Part shown: in pieces, positions 34,816 through 45,376 of the stretch | Layout: the number at the start of each line of letters is the position of its first letter | Numbering within the stretch: position 1 is the first letter of the stretch | From: Filosporella fistucella | Lineage: Eukaryota; Ascomycota; Leotiomycetes; Helotiales | Direction of reading: 5' to 3' | Length of the DNA: 64,000 nucleotides | Assembly: GCA_030077755.1 (NCBI GenBank) | Contig: JAQJZZ010000008.1 | Span: 3,844,001-3,908,000, forward strand | The notes under the pieces: generated by a model | Seen by the model: only the letters and a program-made list of their open reading frames with translations | Told to the model about the DNA's origin: nothing | Databases searched by the model: none | Program-made: the position numbers and the translations under genes

Positions 34816-36433
34816 ATGGGTGAAGAACTAGATGTCGAAGTGGTTCTCTTGGATATTGGTAGGTTCGTCCCGAAATTTGCTTTTCTATCAGTTCGCAGCT
34901 CTGTACATTTGTCTGCACTTTTCCGAATGTACCACAGCTTTGGGCTAGACTTCATCATGTTTTGCATATCACGTGCACCAAAGCTGACGCCAGTGGGCAT
35001 GTAGAAGGGACCATCTGCCCAATCTCCTTCGTGAAGGAGGTCCTGGTAAGCGGGTTCTGTTCTCCTATACATAACATCTCTACACTGCATTTTCAGCTTC
35101 TTTCGTCGGTTCCGAGTGGAATATCGATCATCATGGGACCAAATTCCCATTCGATAGTTACATGGAATCTCCTCAGCTCAAGATCTTTGTCACTTCAGCT
35201 CTCGGATCCATCCGACTGAGACTGCCCACGCCGTTTCTTCTTTGCCGTTGGATCTACACATGCCGCTGCACGCGATCATAAAAAAGCATTTTGATATCCA
35301 AGTTGGTGTCACCTGTAGCTGCAGAAGTGTTGCCATGTTGAAGCCTCCAGCAAAAAGGAACCATTCTCCGGCTCGCCACAATCGGTATCTCGATCAATTC
35401 CTTCTCTGATACATTGACACTACTGCGGTCTCTGAACGAAGACTGGAAAAGACATACCTTCCACGAGATGCCCAATGAACAGTACGGTTGGTCGCAGCTG
35501 TGATCCGGGACCAGGTCAGTTATTCTCCGCATCGTCTGTTTGTGGGATGCTGCAACAGGCCAAAGACATTGCGGGGGAACGAATGACTCGTGGGCGGATA
35601 TCCTCCTCCTCATTGCGTTTGTGTTACCTATGGAATCAACCTCAATTTCCACATATTCACTCTATTGAAGATGTCTCTCCACTGGGTCCCTGCGTGCGCC
35701 ACCCTTTTTACCCCGCAGAAGCAATCCGTTACCATCACGATCCATTGCCATCTCAAATACTTCGCAATACTTGACCTGCCCATGACTAACAAATGTCCAG
35801 TTTCCATATGCTCTGAGTGCTCTCGACGATGTCTTAGCCACACAATGGGACTCGACTCCTTTCACCACATATCGTAACAACTTCCCGGTCGAGTACCGCT
35901 CTTCCCCAGACAAATTTCGAGCCCATGTCCACGATCTCGTATCCAAGGACGTAAAGATCGCTTACTTGAAAGACCTCCAGGGATATCTCTGGATTCGAGG
36001 CTACGAGTCAGGTGAAATACGTTGTCCTTTATTCCCCGATGTACACCCCTCATTTCTTTCTTGGCATCAAAAGGGCATTCCCATCGTCATCTACTCCTCT
36101 GGCAGCGTAGCAGCCCAGAAACTACTTTTCCAATACACAAACTCCCTTCCCAACGCGGATATCCGAGACCTGATAAGTGGATACTTTGACACGGTAAATG
36201 CGGGCTTCAAGAACCAGAAGAGCAGCTACGAGAAGATTGTCGCTACAAGGGAAGAAGAGATTGGAAAGTGGCTTTTCTTGAGTGACCGAGTAGAGGAGGT
36301 TATGGCGGCTAGAGAGGCGGGGATGAAGAGTTTAGTGGTTATCAGGGAGGGTAATGCGGAGTTGAGTGCGGAGGAGAAGGAGGAATATGGCCCGGTGATG
36401 AGTTTGGAGGAGATTACTATTAAGGGTTTTTGA
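34816..36433 (+). CDS. UTR4: enolase-phosphatase E1 (methionine salvage)
   Basis: HAD-superfamily enzyme that enolises and dephosphorylates 2,3-diketo-5-methylthiopentyl-1-phosphate in the methionine salvage pathway. Three exons: 34816-34858, 35005-35045 and 35801-36433, giving 238 residues, the normal size. Motif I spans introns and reads VVLLDIEGTICPISFVKEVL after splicing (the family has DIEGT), followed by FPYALSALDDVLATQWDS. Later motifs are PIVIYSSGSVAAQKLLF and FLSDRVEEVMAAREAG. Intron 2 is 755 bases, far longer than other introns here, and I find no gene inside it. Exon 2 is only 41 bases. Identification is firm because both short exons restore the conserved start exactly. Confidence 0.93.
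35046..35800 (+). other. unusually long (755 bp) intron in the E1 gene
   Basis: GTAAGC donor after exon 2 and CAG acceptor before exon 3. The inside carries several alternative AG acceptors and stop codons in all frames. No snoRNA boxes with rRNA complementarity and no transposon ends were noticed. Confidence 0.7.
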
Positions 36434-37842
36434 GATAGAAAAGTAGTCATCTGATGATGACGTTTAGATTATTGACTTGATTTGCTTTTGAAACTTAGAA
36501 ATAGAAATGGAAGTAGGACATGATACACATTTGTCGATGGGTATTTCCATCATGCAGAATCGTAATTTGAGGCGTTATGAAAGTCACATCATCGGCGAGA
36601 CTATTATAAAGCGAAACTTTACAATCCACTCCATATATTTTCAGCATCCTTTTTGTTCTCTACCGCTTATATGAACTATATCCTGGTGCAAGTATAGTGC
36701 AGAATCGTATTCTGGGGCGTTGTGACAGTCCCATCATTTTTGAGACTATAGTAAAGCTAAATTCTACTAACCACCTCACATATACACGATATCTCATGTA
36801 GTCTCTACAGCTTGTCTAGCATATTAACTTCTCGAGAAAATAGTTGTACAACCCGTTTTCAAATTTCGCCTGATTTGTAATCAATATATAATACTCAATG
36901 ATTTAAGGTTTGTATTTTTGAATCAAGATTCTTTGGAAAGAATACTATCATTCTATATCGACCTCTTATCTAATTATCTCGTCACTTGCCCTCTCCTCCC
37001 CGACAATTGCCTTCATGTCTAGTAATATCATATAAGACTCCCTTTGAAACAGGTGTCATTGTAATATGTAGGAGGGAGAAAAGGTAAATTAGTGAATTGA
37101 GATCAGGTATGTGGGTGGAGGTGAGGTGATGAGGAAGTAACTATAACAGAAAATAGAATTCGGATTTTAGAGGTCTTGAATCTAAATTTAATATATCCAT
37201 CTGGCTAGAGGATAAGTAGGGAGAAAAGAGTTTGTATTTATGGAATATGTGTTTGAGATAGGAAGATGGATTGGAAAGGTAACATCTTATTCGTGATTTT
37301 GAAAAGCTGCTAGATGAGAAGAAGTTCGAATTGCTGCGTGAGCTACTACTTGATCTGACGTGATGAAATCTGAATTCTTATGACTGATTTATCATATACA
37401 AAGCTGTTCAAACTTATACCAAGTAACAGACACTATTGGAAATCATAAAATATGGCTATGAAGAATAAGTATCGTAATAGGAATCATCAGAGAGGACAAT
37501 AATCACTGCAGGGATTGACAGTACATATAGTAACAGACATGTATAAAGTCTTAGACTATATAATAACAGCCAAGGTCAGTAGTAGTAGGTATTAGAAGTC
37601 ATAGAGGAACAATTCTTTTAGATTTTGAAGGGGAGAATGCAATACCAAGAGCAATAATCATCGCAGCAGTAATACAATTTGCAGCTATACAAAAACAAAT
37701 CCTCAAAGCTAATTACCGTAGCCATACGCTATGCAAACACAAACGCAAATCCATGCAATGCTCAGACCGCTGAAATGCAAGAATATAACCGCCGCCTTCC
37801 TATACACAACAAATGTACCTATGTTCAAATCTTGGCGTACCT
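36434..37842. other. AT-rich intergenic region
   Basis: About 1.4 kb between the 3' ends of the E1 gene and the AVT1-type gene. No gene. It contains a diverged direct repeat: an 85-base block from 36553 (TGCAGAATCGTAATTTGAGG...) recurs from 36698 (TGCAGAATCGTATTCTGGGG...). Confidence 0.6.
36553..36786. repeat. diverged direct repeat, two ~85 bp copies
   Basis: Copies start at 36553 and 36698 (145 bases apart). Shared words include TGCAGAATCGTA, GGCGTT, CATCAT, GAGACTAT, TAAAGC, and CATATA at the end. About 70-75 percent of positions look the same by eye. Confidence 0.65.
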
Positions 37843-40130
37843 CTACTCAGCACCAATCAGGCTCTTGGGCAAGAAGGCCCAAATAGTCCCAATAGTCGCC
37901 AAGATGGAGCACACCACTATGAGAAAGTAATCCAATATTCTTTCTCTCAAACTGATTTCTTTCCCAAATATCTTCAGGTAGAACATTAATGGCAAAATGA
38001 CACAAATAGTGAAACAAAGTGTGCTACCCATAAACGCCATGATGCTGTCGAAAGCTGGGAAGATAATGCTGATGATCACAAAAATGACCACTACAACAAC
38101 TCGTATGACGATCTTCAAAATTCCTCGAGTATAGCCAGAGAGCCCGGTGAGTACCTGAGAGTCGGAGATCGAAGCTGCATCCAAACCAGTGAAGAGCTCA
38201 ATGGTAGAGACGATGGGACGAGCATTGAGAGGGACTTTCGTGAGAGGAATGATTGCAATGAAGACACTGATTAGAACGGATAGAGAGCGAGGATAGCCGG
38301 ATGTGTTGAGTATATTCGCTGTAATCTCATCCATAACACCATCTCCGAACATCAGAATACCTGCAACTGCAGTAGCACAGTCAAGGAGGTACTAGCACTG
38401 TTAGCAATATAAGAGAAGTAAATCAGAGATAAACTTACGGTAAAGGAGAAGGTAATCTTGACAGCGCGCTTGAACTTCTGGGGATGTCGCATATCTCTGT
38501 ATATATTTGGGAACACAGAGTGACCACCCCAGGGAGACATCAAAAGTCCAAATGACAACGGAAGAGTAAGCCAGTTAGAAGGGAAGAGGTAGGTTGCGGC
38601 AGGCTCTCGAAGAGACCCTGGGGTATGAGGCTTGATGAACCCATCAACGAACACAATAAGGACAACTACATGAGAGTTAGATTCAAGCCCTTTTCAAAGG
38701 AGACATTCCGAGCTCAGGGTTTCCAGAATGTTCTTTTCTGGAAATCCTAAGACGCAGCCAGGCATTGCTTATCAACGGAAATGGGATGAGAAAAACCTAC
38801 TGCAGAAACACGAGAATATTCCAATCACGCTGCTGAAACTCAGCAGTCGTAAAGGTGCAAAATTTAACGGTATCAAAAGAAGACCGCAGAGAATCTTCCA
38901 CTCGATGACACCAACTCCAGGAATCAACAAATCAAGGGTATCTGCAAAGAGTACAATCAAAGCGACACAGGCCGCTAACAGCTCCAATGTGAAGAGTACA
39001 CTGGTAGCTATGCGAGCCTTCTGACCATACGACACATATGCCAAATCCGCAAATGTGATCAAGCCAGCATCGACATCCATGCACTTCGCCAGTATCCTAG
39101 CGGTATAGGCAGTAACAACCGCAGACAGGAAGAGAAATATCATTCCGCATATCCAACCAGAGTATCGGAAACCCATAGGAAGACTCAAAAGTCCAACACC
39201 GATCAAAACATTGGTCGAGTTAAAGACGGTTTGCGGAAGAGTAGATTGTCCTGCAACGACCAGCACAACTTTCCCATCTTGTTCTACTTCCTTGACGAGC
39301 AGAGGTTCGTGATCGCCCTCGATCGTTCTTGTAGCTTGTTGCTGTCTCCAGAGTTGCCCAGCATGGACCATAGAAGATTCGTTTAATGATGAACGCCAAG
39401 ACCGTACAGTTCCATAGGAAGTACCATCGTAACTTCCTGCAAGGGGAGTAGCCAGATGTGGTGCAATGGCAAATATCGATGAACTTCCTCTCATACTACC
39501 CTGAATGCTTGTCATATCAGCAGCAGCGCCTAGCCTTCTTGCTTCGGAATCTTTGTGGTCTAACGGTCGAGGTGTGGTTGGGTCGGATTCTGGGGCTTGG
39601 GATTCATCGTCCACTGCATTTTCCGGGCTGCCAGATGCTTCGAGATGTGCTCTTAACAATGATGTTCGAGGCACACGTCCATATTCTGGATCAGATCTCC
39701 CATAATGGAGAGCTTCCTCGGCCTCCTGCTCTTGTTCCGCAGTTAAGATAAATGACGGTCGATGCGGGGTAACCTCCAGGAAACCTGCAGCTCGAGTCCA
39801 ACTTCTGGCAAAATTCTCTATGCTGTTGACTCCTCCTACTTGGGCCAAAGAGTTGAGACGGAGACCTATTGAAGATCTTTGAGATCAGGTCAGCTCTGGC
39901 GCTGCAAACACTCGAGAGACTCACCTCCGTCTTCGCAGATCACCTTGATTCTGCTCACCTTCACTTCGGTCTCCCGGTATATCCAACATTGCAGAGCTCG
40001 CAGATGGTGATCCTACTTGCGAATCAAATCTCACACTCCTGCCCCCAATCGAACCAATTGAGCCCCGGTGGGAACTTGAGATCGTTCCATATTGATACTC
40101 GTCCCAATTCGACGGATTGTTCCTAGCCAT
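37843..40130 (-). CDS. AVT1: Avt1-type vacuolar amino-acid transporter
   Basis: Proton-coupled amino-acid transporter of the AAAP family, probably in the vacuolar membrane. Four exons, 40130-39944, 39865-38801, 38665-38439 and 38391-37843, give 675 residues. The first ~240 residues are a disordered, serine-rich cytosolic tail typical of fungal Avt1. Transmembrane segments start at QTVFNSTNVLIGVGLLSLPM (AAAP signature), then WICGMIFLFLSAVVTAY, ATSVLFTLELLAACVALIVLF, LPLSFGLLMSPWGGHSVFPN, YLLDCATAVAGILMFGDG and three more to the C-terminus, about ten or eleven in all. Exon 1 ends at an internal GTGATC donor at 39943; the more obvious GTGAGT downstream would break the frame. Substrate is inferred only from family. 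Confidence 0.9.
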
Positions 40131-41322
40131 GCCGTTGATTACGAAGGTATTCTTTCTGCCTCCTGGACCAAATGAGCAGAACAGACCTCGAATAAATAAG
40201 GAAGTACAGCTCAACCAGAGAAGGGCCCCTCTTAAGGAAATCTTTGGTCGGAGGGTGTGAGCGTTTCGCGGCTCAAGCCTTTATTCTTGCATATTCTTAT
40301 CGGGGAACAAGGGTCGTGATTTGTCAATCGAGGGCAGCCACCATCAAATCCTTGACGGTGATCTTGGAAATTGACAGTCGATGTATGCAGGAAATGTGTT
40401 GCGTGCAAACAGAGTCAGTCACAAGGACAATATGTGAGACCATATAGACAAATTTACTGTCTGTAAATGCGGTCAAAAATGGCCTCCAGAGGTGATGAAC
40501 AAGATTCAGGTAGCTTTTTAAGTTGCCTTTCATGGAGAGATTTCATGTGGGGCAAGACGATAAGAAAAGCAGGCAGTGGCATGCGCCACTGCAAAGAGAC
40601 TTTCGAAATCCCTGCTCCGACGCCAACCGAGCCTTCAGGAGAGAGTATATCCATTTTCCGAATTACCTCTCCACTCTTTTGCACAAAAAGCATGCTGATG
40701 ATGATGGGTTTCTCGGGGTGTACGTTTGCATTTAGGCTTTGATATGTCAGGATACTCCTGAAATATAATTGCATTCCCAGTCATATTTCGAGGTTTGAAC
40801 CTCTGCTCAATCATTCCAGCTTTAACAAGCTCTTCAAATCTCATCCGCGTGAAGTCTTCAGACTGAGACAGGATATATGGTAGTGGTGGTCGTTTTAAAG
40901 ATCAGTCAATTTAATAGTAGAGGTAGAACAATTTGAGAAGCTATCACTTGAGGGTAAAAACGAAGTTCAATCATCCATAAAGCTTCAGCGTAGCTTAACA
41001 CTTCCAGCGGTGAGGGCAGCACCTCCGCATGGGCTGGGATGACCAAGTCATGTAAATACACATCGAAAAATATTCTCTGGGGATGTGAGGTTGTTGAGGC
41101 GAGAACCAATCAACTTGAGACATATCTTGTGGTTATTGATCACCCTGACCTACATGTTTCTTCTGAGAGATTGCCCATGTCGTGCAATTTCCATTTACGC
41201 GTTTTTATTCTCCAGGTCACACGCCGGATATCCGTACCCTCACAGCACTTGATTGAGTATCCTTTCTAGCTACGCCAGACTCCAAAGCTATTGGCCATTT
41301 ACAGCAACGAAGGTCAAGAAGG
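40131..41322. other. intergenic, nothing recognised
   Basis: Upstream flank of the AVT1-type gene and 3' flank of bmt2. Several overlapping frames of 60-105 codons occur on both strands around 40240-41270 without domains or consistent splice partners. Confidence 0.45.
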
Positions 41323-42219
41323 CTACTTGAGAAAGCTTGTAATACCACCGCCTTTTAAAACAATAGCAAAATTGTTCCTCGATTTTCCTGATCGAATCTC
41401 TTCCTTCTTGAACGTCACCCTCCGCTTTGCATCCCGGATATCCACCTTCCAAAGATAGTAAATCAGCTTATTCGACAGTTTCTTCTGTATTTTGGTATAA
41501 CCAATGCTTTCCATGATCTTCTCGAACTTTTCTTCGTCCAGGTATCTTGAGTTGGTGACACAGGGTGCAGGTAAAACCAAGAAAAGGCTTGGGAAAATAT
41601 CTTTCATGTCATCCGAATGTGGGCGATCTCGCAAGAATTTGAGAGTCCTGAGCAGCATCTCTCCACGTCCAACAGGCTCTGGCACATAGTTAAGAACTAG
41701 AGATAGGCTGATGATATCGAAATGATCCTCGTCATCTACAGGTAGCGGCCGCTTCATAAAATCTTGTTGCAAGATTCCTGCCTCTTGACTATTGAGATCA
41801 ATCCTTTCCATCTCAAACAGACGACTTTTCGAGCAAGAGTTATTGGTACTTAAAGCACCAACTTCCAGCATGCGAATCTTTTTTCCTATCGCATACAGCT
41901 TCTTGAGTGCTGGGACAGCTAACTCAAGCCATTCCATCAATATCTTGGAGCTGTCTCCACCTCTTTCTTTTGCTTGCCCTGTAAGACTCGCTCGTTGGTA
42001 ACTTTCAATCCCCCCATAGGACTCAATTTGCTTCGTGAGGATGGCAGCTTTAGCGTCATCGCCATCAGCAAGAGCCTTTGCCTTTTGCTTTTCGAGAGTA
42101 TGATGAGTACGAATTAGCATCTTGGTGCCTTTGCTTGATATTGTCCGAAGTGGTTTCACAGTAGGCGGTCGGCCGTGTGAAAGCGACTTCAGCCTCGTTT
42201 TTTTCTTGCAATTGACCAT
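41323..42219 (-). CDS. BMT2: 25S rRNA adenine-N(1) methyltransferase Bmt2
   Basis: Single exon, 298 residues from ATG 42219 (MVNCKKKTRLKSLSHGRPP), a basic nucleolar-type start. The SAM-binding motif is IRMLEVGALSTNNSCSKS near residue 130, followed by MERIDLNSQEAGILQQDFMKRPLP and the motif FDIISLSLVLNYVPEPVGRGEML, all hallmarks of the Bmt2 family. In yeast Bmt2 makes m1A2142 in 25S rRNA. An upstream in-frame start at 42300 would add 27 residues, but the basic MVNCKKK start fits the family. It is divergent from RPL25 with 224 bases between start codons and a CACGTG box in between, so both 60S-related genes may be co-regulated. Confidence 0.9.
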   Translation of the reverse strand: MVNCKKKTRLKSLSHGRPPTVKPLRTISSKGTKMLIRTHHTLEKQKAKALADGDDAKAAILTKQIESYGGIESYQRASLTGQAKERGGDSSKILMEWLELAVPALKKLYAIGKKIRMLEVGALSTNNSCSKSRLFEMERIDLNSQEAGILQQDFMKRPLPVDDEDHFDIISLSLVLNYVPEPVGRGEMLLRTLKFLRDRPHSDDMKDIFPSLFLVLPAPCVTNSRYLDEEKFEKIMESIGYTKIQKKLSNKLIYYLWKVDIRDAKRRVTFKKEEIRSGKSRNNFAIVLKGGGITSFLK

Positions 42220-42443
42220 TTTGAACGAGTCAGTGACCTGTTGAACCTGGTGAAGTTTCGTGAAGTCTGTTCCGAGCTGGTAGGACTGAAAATGGATCAC
42301 GTGCAGTAAAGCTCAATGATTGGTTGGTGGATCGACCCACTAATTCTAGCGATCGCACAACCAAAAAAGAGATTTCTCGAATTATCTACATCTCCACGAC
42401 AACTTTTCTAGCGCCAACCTCGACCTCGACAACACAACCAAAA
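42220..42443. promoter_or_regulatory. divergent promoter, BMT2 / RPL25
   Basis: Contains ATCACGTG (CACGTG at 42298-42303), 79 bases from the BMT2 start and 141 from the RPL25 start. A short pyrimidine-rich stretch (CTACATCTCC...) precedes the RPL25 start. Confidence 0.55.
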
Positions 42444-43199
42444 ATGGCTCCCAAGGACTCAAAGAAAGGTACAGTTTCCTTTCTAATCCATTGAAAACCT
42501 CGCAATAGTTGCATACTCTGCGCCGCTATTACAAAATCAAACATTCCGAGCATCGAATTCCAAACTCGATGCGACAATGGTTGCAGAGGAGGATACGCAC
42601 CAGCAGTAGCAGCTATTGCGAGTTCTTTAAGAGCGATTGCTGATGCGTAAGTTTACAGGTGCTGCCGTTCAAGGCAAGGGTAAGAAGCAAGCCAGCGCTG
42701 CTGCAAAGGCTGCTTTGAAAGGTGTAAGTGTTCCAGAAACTTCACATCTTGGAACACATCTAACGACTCCAGGTTCACTCCCACAAGGTCCGAAAGGTCC
42801 GCCTGTCGACCACCTTCCACCGCCCAAAGACCCTCCAACTTTCTCGTGCACCAAAATACCCAAGAAAGTCCGTTCCCCACCAACCTCGTCTCGATGAGCA
42901 CAAGGTGATCATCCATCCTCTAAACACTGAGAGTGCCATGAAGAAGATTGAGGAGAACAACACCCTCGTATTCATCGTCGATATCAAGGCCAACAAGAGA
43001 CAAATCAAGGAGGCTTTGAAGAAGCTCTACGATATCGACACTGTCAAGATCAACACCCTTGTCCGGTACGTTCAAATTGTATGGATTTTAGATATATGCT
43101 AACAACTCTAGACCTGATGGATCAAAGAAGGCTTTCGCCCGTCTGACGGCTGATGTTGATGCTCTTGACATTGCTGCTACCAAGCTTGCCATTGTCTAA
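42444..43199 (+). CDS. RPL25: 60S ribosomal protein L25/L23a (uL23)
   Basis: Large-subunit protein at the nascent chain exit, docking site for signal recognition particle and other exit-tunnel factors. Four exons: 42444-42468, 42659-42723, 42773-43065 and 43112-43199, 156 residues. After the start MAPKDSKKG the lysine/alanine-rich N-terminus ([20 protein letters not shown]) leads to [20 protein letters not shown], then [39 protein letters not shown] and the C-terminal [20 protein letters not shown]. All joins conserve frame. Intron 1 (190 bases) shows no convincing snoRNA. Convergent to TIM8. Confidence 0.96.
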
Positions 43200-43574
43200 A
43201 TTTCCAGATTGGAATTGGGCTGAGCAGTGATGGATGGGATTATGATGGTTATGGTTTGCCAGCAAGGTTCGAGTTTATGAATCAGCGGCGTCATTTGCAT
43301 TCAAAAAGGCGTACATGAGACAAATACCAATCGAGGAGTGCACTTCGTGCATTTAATCCCAAAAGTTTCGTCAAGATATCTCCGGTGGACCTGTCTTTGG
43401 TTTCGAGTGACTTTTCATTTGCCATCCTTCATAGGCATTAATCGTAGAGTGAAGACCGACCCGTATCTTATGCTATATCCATACACAGCCTATGAACAAT
43501 TCGGATTTCACGGCCATAATTACACATTTTCCTTCCCTTTCATCATTCGGTGCTGCGCCGAAATAGACGCTTCC

Positions 43575-43979
43575 CTACGACTGATTTCGCATTTTGTCCA
43601 AGTGTTTGATGACCTCCAAGTTCGCATCCAAGAACCTGTCCACGCAATTTTTCGCACAGGACTCCTCGTTCTTTTCCAGCTTCCCACTTCGAATTGAGCC
43701 CGATACGCATTTCTTCCAGCAGATATCCGTGAGGGTATGGACGGCTGGAAACTTGTCAGCCAAAGGATCCAAATGAAAACGCAATTCTCTAATACTTCTA
43801 TAAAAGAAAATTGGGTATGGAGAGGAAGAAAAGGTGCAGATAAACATACTTTGCTGTATTTGTGCTTTCTGACTCTCATTCACGATGAATTGCTGCAGCT
43901 CTTGCTTGTCTTTCGGGGTAAGCTTCGACAGATCAAGATTCTGGGTCTGGCTCTCAAGGGAAGAGAGTGGGGAATCCAT
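43575..43979 (-). CDS. TIM8: mitochondrial intermembrane-space chaperone Tim8
   Basis: Small Tim protein that, with Tim13, escorts membrane proteins across the intermembrane space to TIM22. Two exons, 43979-43850 and 43744-43575, 99 residues. The twin CX3C motifs are CWKKC and CAKNC separated by 16 residues, which form the disulfide hairpin; flanking sequence (VHTLTDICWKKC and NCVDRFLDANLEVIKHL) matches Tim8 rather than Tim9, 10 or 13. Oxidative import by Mia40 is expected. An upstream in-frame ATG at 44066 would add 29 residues; the later start gives a normal length. CACGTG at 44095-44100 is 116 bases before the chosen start. Confidence 0.93.
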   Translation of the reverse strand: MDSPLSSLESQTQNLDLSKLTPKDKQELQQFIVNESQKAQIQQSMFICTFSSSPYPIFFYRSIRELRFHLDPLADKFPAVHTLTDICWKKCVSGSIRSGKLEKNEESCAKNCVDRFLDANLEVIKHLDKMRNQS

Positions 43980-44094
43980 GTTGGGCGATGGGTTCGTGGA
44001 TAGTGGTTTGGATTGGAGGTGCTTTATTGACTTCGGTGCTTTGAGCTCCTTGGATTTTAGATTCATGACGGCGAGTCTCGAAAAGAATTGGCAT

Positions 44095-44100
44095 CACGTG
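44095..44100. promoter_or_regulatory. CACGTG box upstream of TIM8
   Basis: Full ATCACGTGA palindrome, 116 bases upstream of the TIM8 start. If the longer N-terminus from 44066 is used it would lie only 29 bases upstream. Confidence 0.45.
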
Positions 44101-44522
44101 AATGTCCCAGATTAACCCCTGTCTTTTTATTTTCCTCACTAGAATCAAACTTGAGGGGCATGTTCCTTTCAAATAATGATATACAGCAGAGCAAGAATAG
44201 GTGCTCTTTGTTTTCTTCAGTTGCCATGATAATTCTGCCTAATCGAAAGCTTTTAGTCAAGCACAATCTATAAAATCTTCAAAGTCAAATAGTCCGAGGC
44301 AGAGAGATTGTAAGCGGTAGCGCTCACTGAATTCACTGGATCGCAATCATTTTCAAGAATGACTATTTTAGATATTGAAATCCAAGGGACATCACAGAGA
44401 ATTTGTGAATGGTATAATTCTGAGCCACCTTCGTAGGTAAATTGGGAGGTGGAGCATTCACGGACATGGCCTGGTTAATGTACAAATTGGCTCTCAGCTC
44501 CTTCAGACACTAAATCTACGAA

Positions 44523-45087
44523 ATGCCATCGGACAATAGAATCAGGTTATTCTTCGTTCCTACGTAAGTACAATCTCTTTCTGTTCTCTGAGTCTAGTTC
44601 ATCACGACACTTGACAGCCTGACTTGGCACTATTCGAACCATTTCCGATCCATATTTCCCCTTCACCCTCGTACCCCTGGATCTTGGTATCACCACGTGA
44701 GACAATATGCAGGTCTAGAATTGAGGTCTCTAGAAAGCGGGGTAGACTGTTGTAATAGCAACGGCTAGAGTGGAAGATTGATGTCTATTCATACGGAAGA
44801 GATATTGTGCCTTGTTTTGCTTTGAGGCATAGGTATCTTGAGACGGTTGTGGATAGAATGGCGCGCTTTGGTAAAGCGAGTACTGCGATGGAAGTAGCGG
44901 GGTGCTTTGGAGAGGCAATTAAGGGGAAAATAGGTAAGTACGAATTACTCTCATCTCCTTCTATTATGTTTTGGTTCATGCTGTTTGTTGAGCCTTCTTG
45001 CAATTCAATGTTATGAGCTATTCAGAGTTGCCGGCCGAAGAGCGATTACGGGCGCGATACGAGAGTAGAACGGAGAAGGTTGACTAG
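44523..45087 (+). CDS. small spliced hypothetical protein
   Basis: A gene not visible as one frame. Exon 1 44523-44563 (MPSDNRIRLFFVPT) joins through a GTAAGT...ACAG intron to 44618, reading LTWHYSNHFRSIFPLHPRTP then GSWYHH. The final exons read RYLETVVDRMARFGKASTAM with EVAGCFGEAIKGKI, then through a GTAAGT...CAG intron ELPAEERLRARYESRTEKVD and stop. The middle join is uncertain: GTGAGA at 44697 to an acceptor at 44759 keeps frame, as does GTATCA a few bases before. Product roughly 125-130 residues, tryptophan- and arginine-rich with no membrane segment. I do not recognise it. Consistent splice phases on three introns make it likely to be real. Confidence 0.5.
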
Positions 45088-45376
45088 ACGCCATTCTCTA
45101 GACCTCGAGTTCAAGTCAGTCTTTGATGTGATAGAGTTTTGTTTGTATCTTTTGCTACTGGACATTTCTCTTTTTGCATATGATTTTGCTTGCGATCTTG
45201 CTTGCGGGACAATTTCGAGATTTGAATTTCTTTTCACTGTCTGGTCATTGGAAAACTTTTCCTTATTATGAACTCTATATTGTACTTTATCAACATCAAA
45301 TCCGCTCCGGATTCCTGAAATTGCGCCACTGTCCTGGAGACATCTCGTCATTGGATCAGTGTCATTATTTCGTGAA

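Noticed and set aside
42469..42658. Possible snoRNA in RPL25 intron 1
   Set aside because: GCTGATG near the 3' end fits a branch point better than a C box, and no D box with rRNA complementarity was found.
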